From an uncultured Fusobacterium sp. (GTDB taxonomy: Bacteria > Fusobacteriota > Fusobacteriia > Fusobacteriales > Fusobacteriaceae): a DNA stretch of 5,946 nt. Made by a program: the position numbers and the translations under genes. How positions within the stretch are numbered: position 1 is the stretch's first letter; the number at the start of each line of letters is the position of its first letter. The DNA lies in NCBI GenBank assembly GCA_900543175.1, contig UQQO01000128.1, positions 1-5,946 of the forward strand, written 5' to 3'. The notes beneath the pieces are model-generated. The model ran no database searches. It was given only the letters and a program-made list of their open reading frames with translations, and was not told where the DNA came from. This document shows, piece by piece, positions 5,934-5,946 of the stretch.

Positions 5934-5946
5934 CCCTATTCCCTAA

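Noticed and set aside
1..5946. CRISPR array, tRNA/rRNA, insertion sequence or prophage signals
   Set aside because: I saw no spaced direct repeats of CRISPR length, no GC-rich structured RNA-like segment, no transposase motifs and no terminal repeats on either strand.

Overview
The window is very AT-rich (roughly 30% GC by eye). Every gene lies on the minus strand, with strong purine-rich Shine-Dalgarno (SD) sites, short gaps and U-tailed hairpin terminators. Composition and protein style fit a low-GC anaerobe. Fusobacterium is my best guess, with a Clostridia-like Bacillota as the alternative; no marker gene here settles it.

There are two transcription units, both read right to left. The right-hand unit starts at a TATAAT element near the window edge (5928-5933). 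It carries a 47-aa strongly basic small protein (TTG start), a 94-aa acidic protein of unknown function, an M19-family dipeptidase with all its zinc ligands, and a PhzF-family isomerase-like protein. Gaps are 18 to 26 nt, and the unit ends in a near-perfect hairpin terminator at 3489-3530. The dipeptidase and PhzF-like protein may act together on dipeptides or amino-acid derivatives, but the sequence does not show a shared substrate.

The left-hand unit is a polyphosphate operon: ppx (exopolyphosphatase, short two-lobe form without the C-terminal HD domain), then ppk (polyphosphate kinase 1), overlapping by 11 nt. It ends in a bulged hairpin terminator 3 nt after the ppk stop. Its promoter region holds four hexamers repeated every 11 bp (TTTACA, TTTACA, TTATAT, TTAACA). 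They sit at -60 to -22 from a perfect TATAAT, which is the layout of PhoP-activated promoters in Bacillus. This suggests phosphate-starvation control of polyphosphate metabolism and is the most interesting signal in the window.

The leftmost 324 bases hold no convincing gene. They contain the ppk terminator and a near-consensus extended -10 promoter at 176-204 that points out of the window to the left.

No wholly new system is evident. The points worth a second look are the putative Pho box array, a Gln in PPK1 where a catalytically important His is expected, and the basic/acidic small-protein pair heading the right-hand operon.
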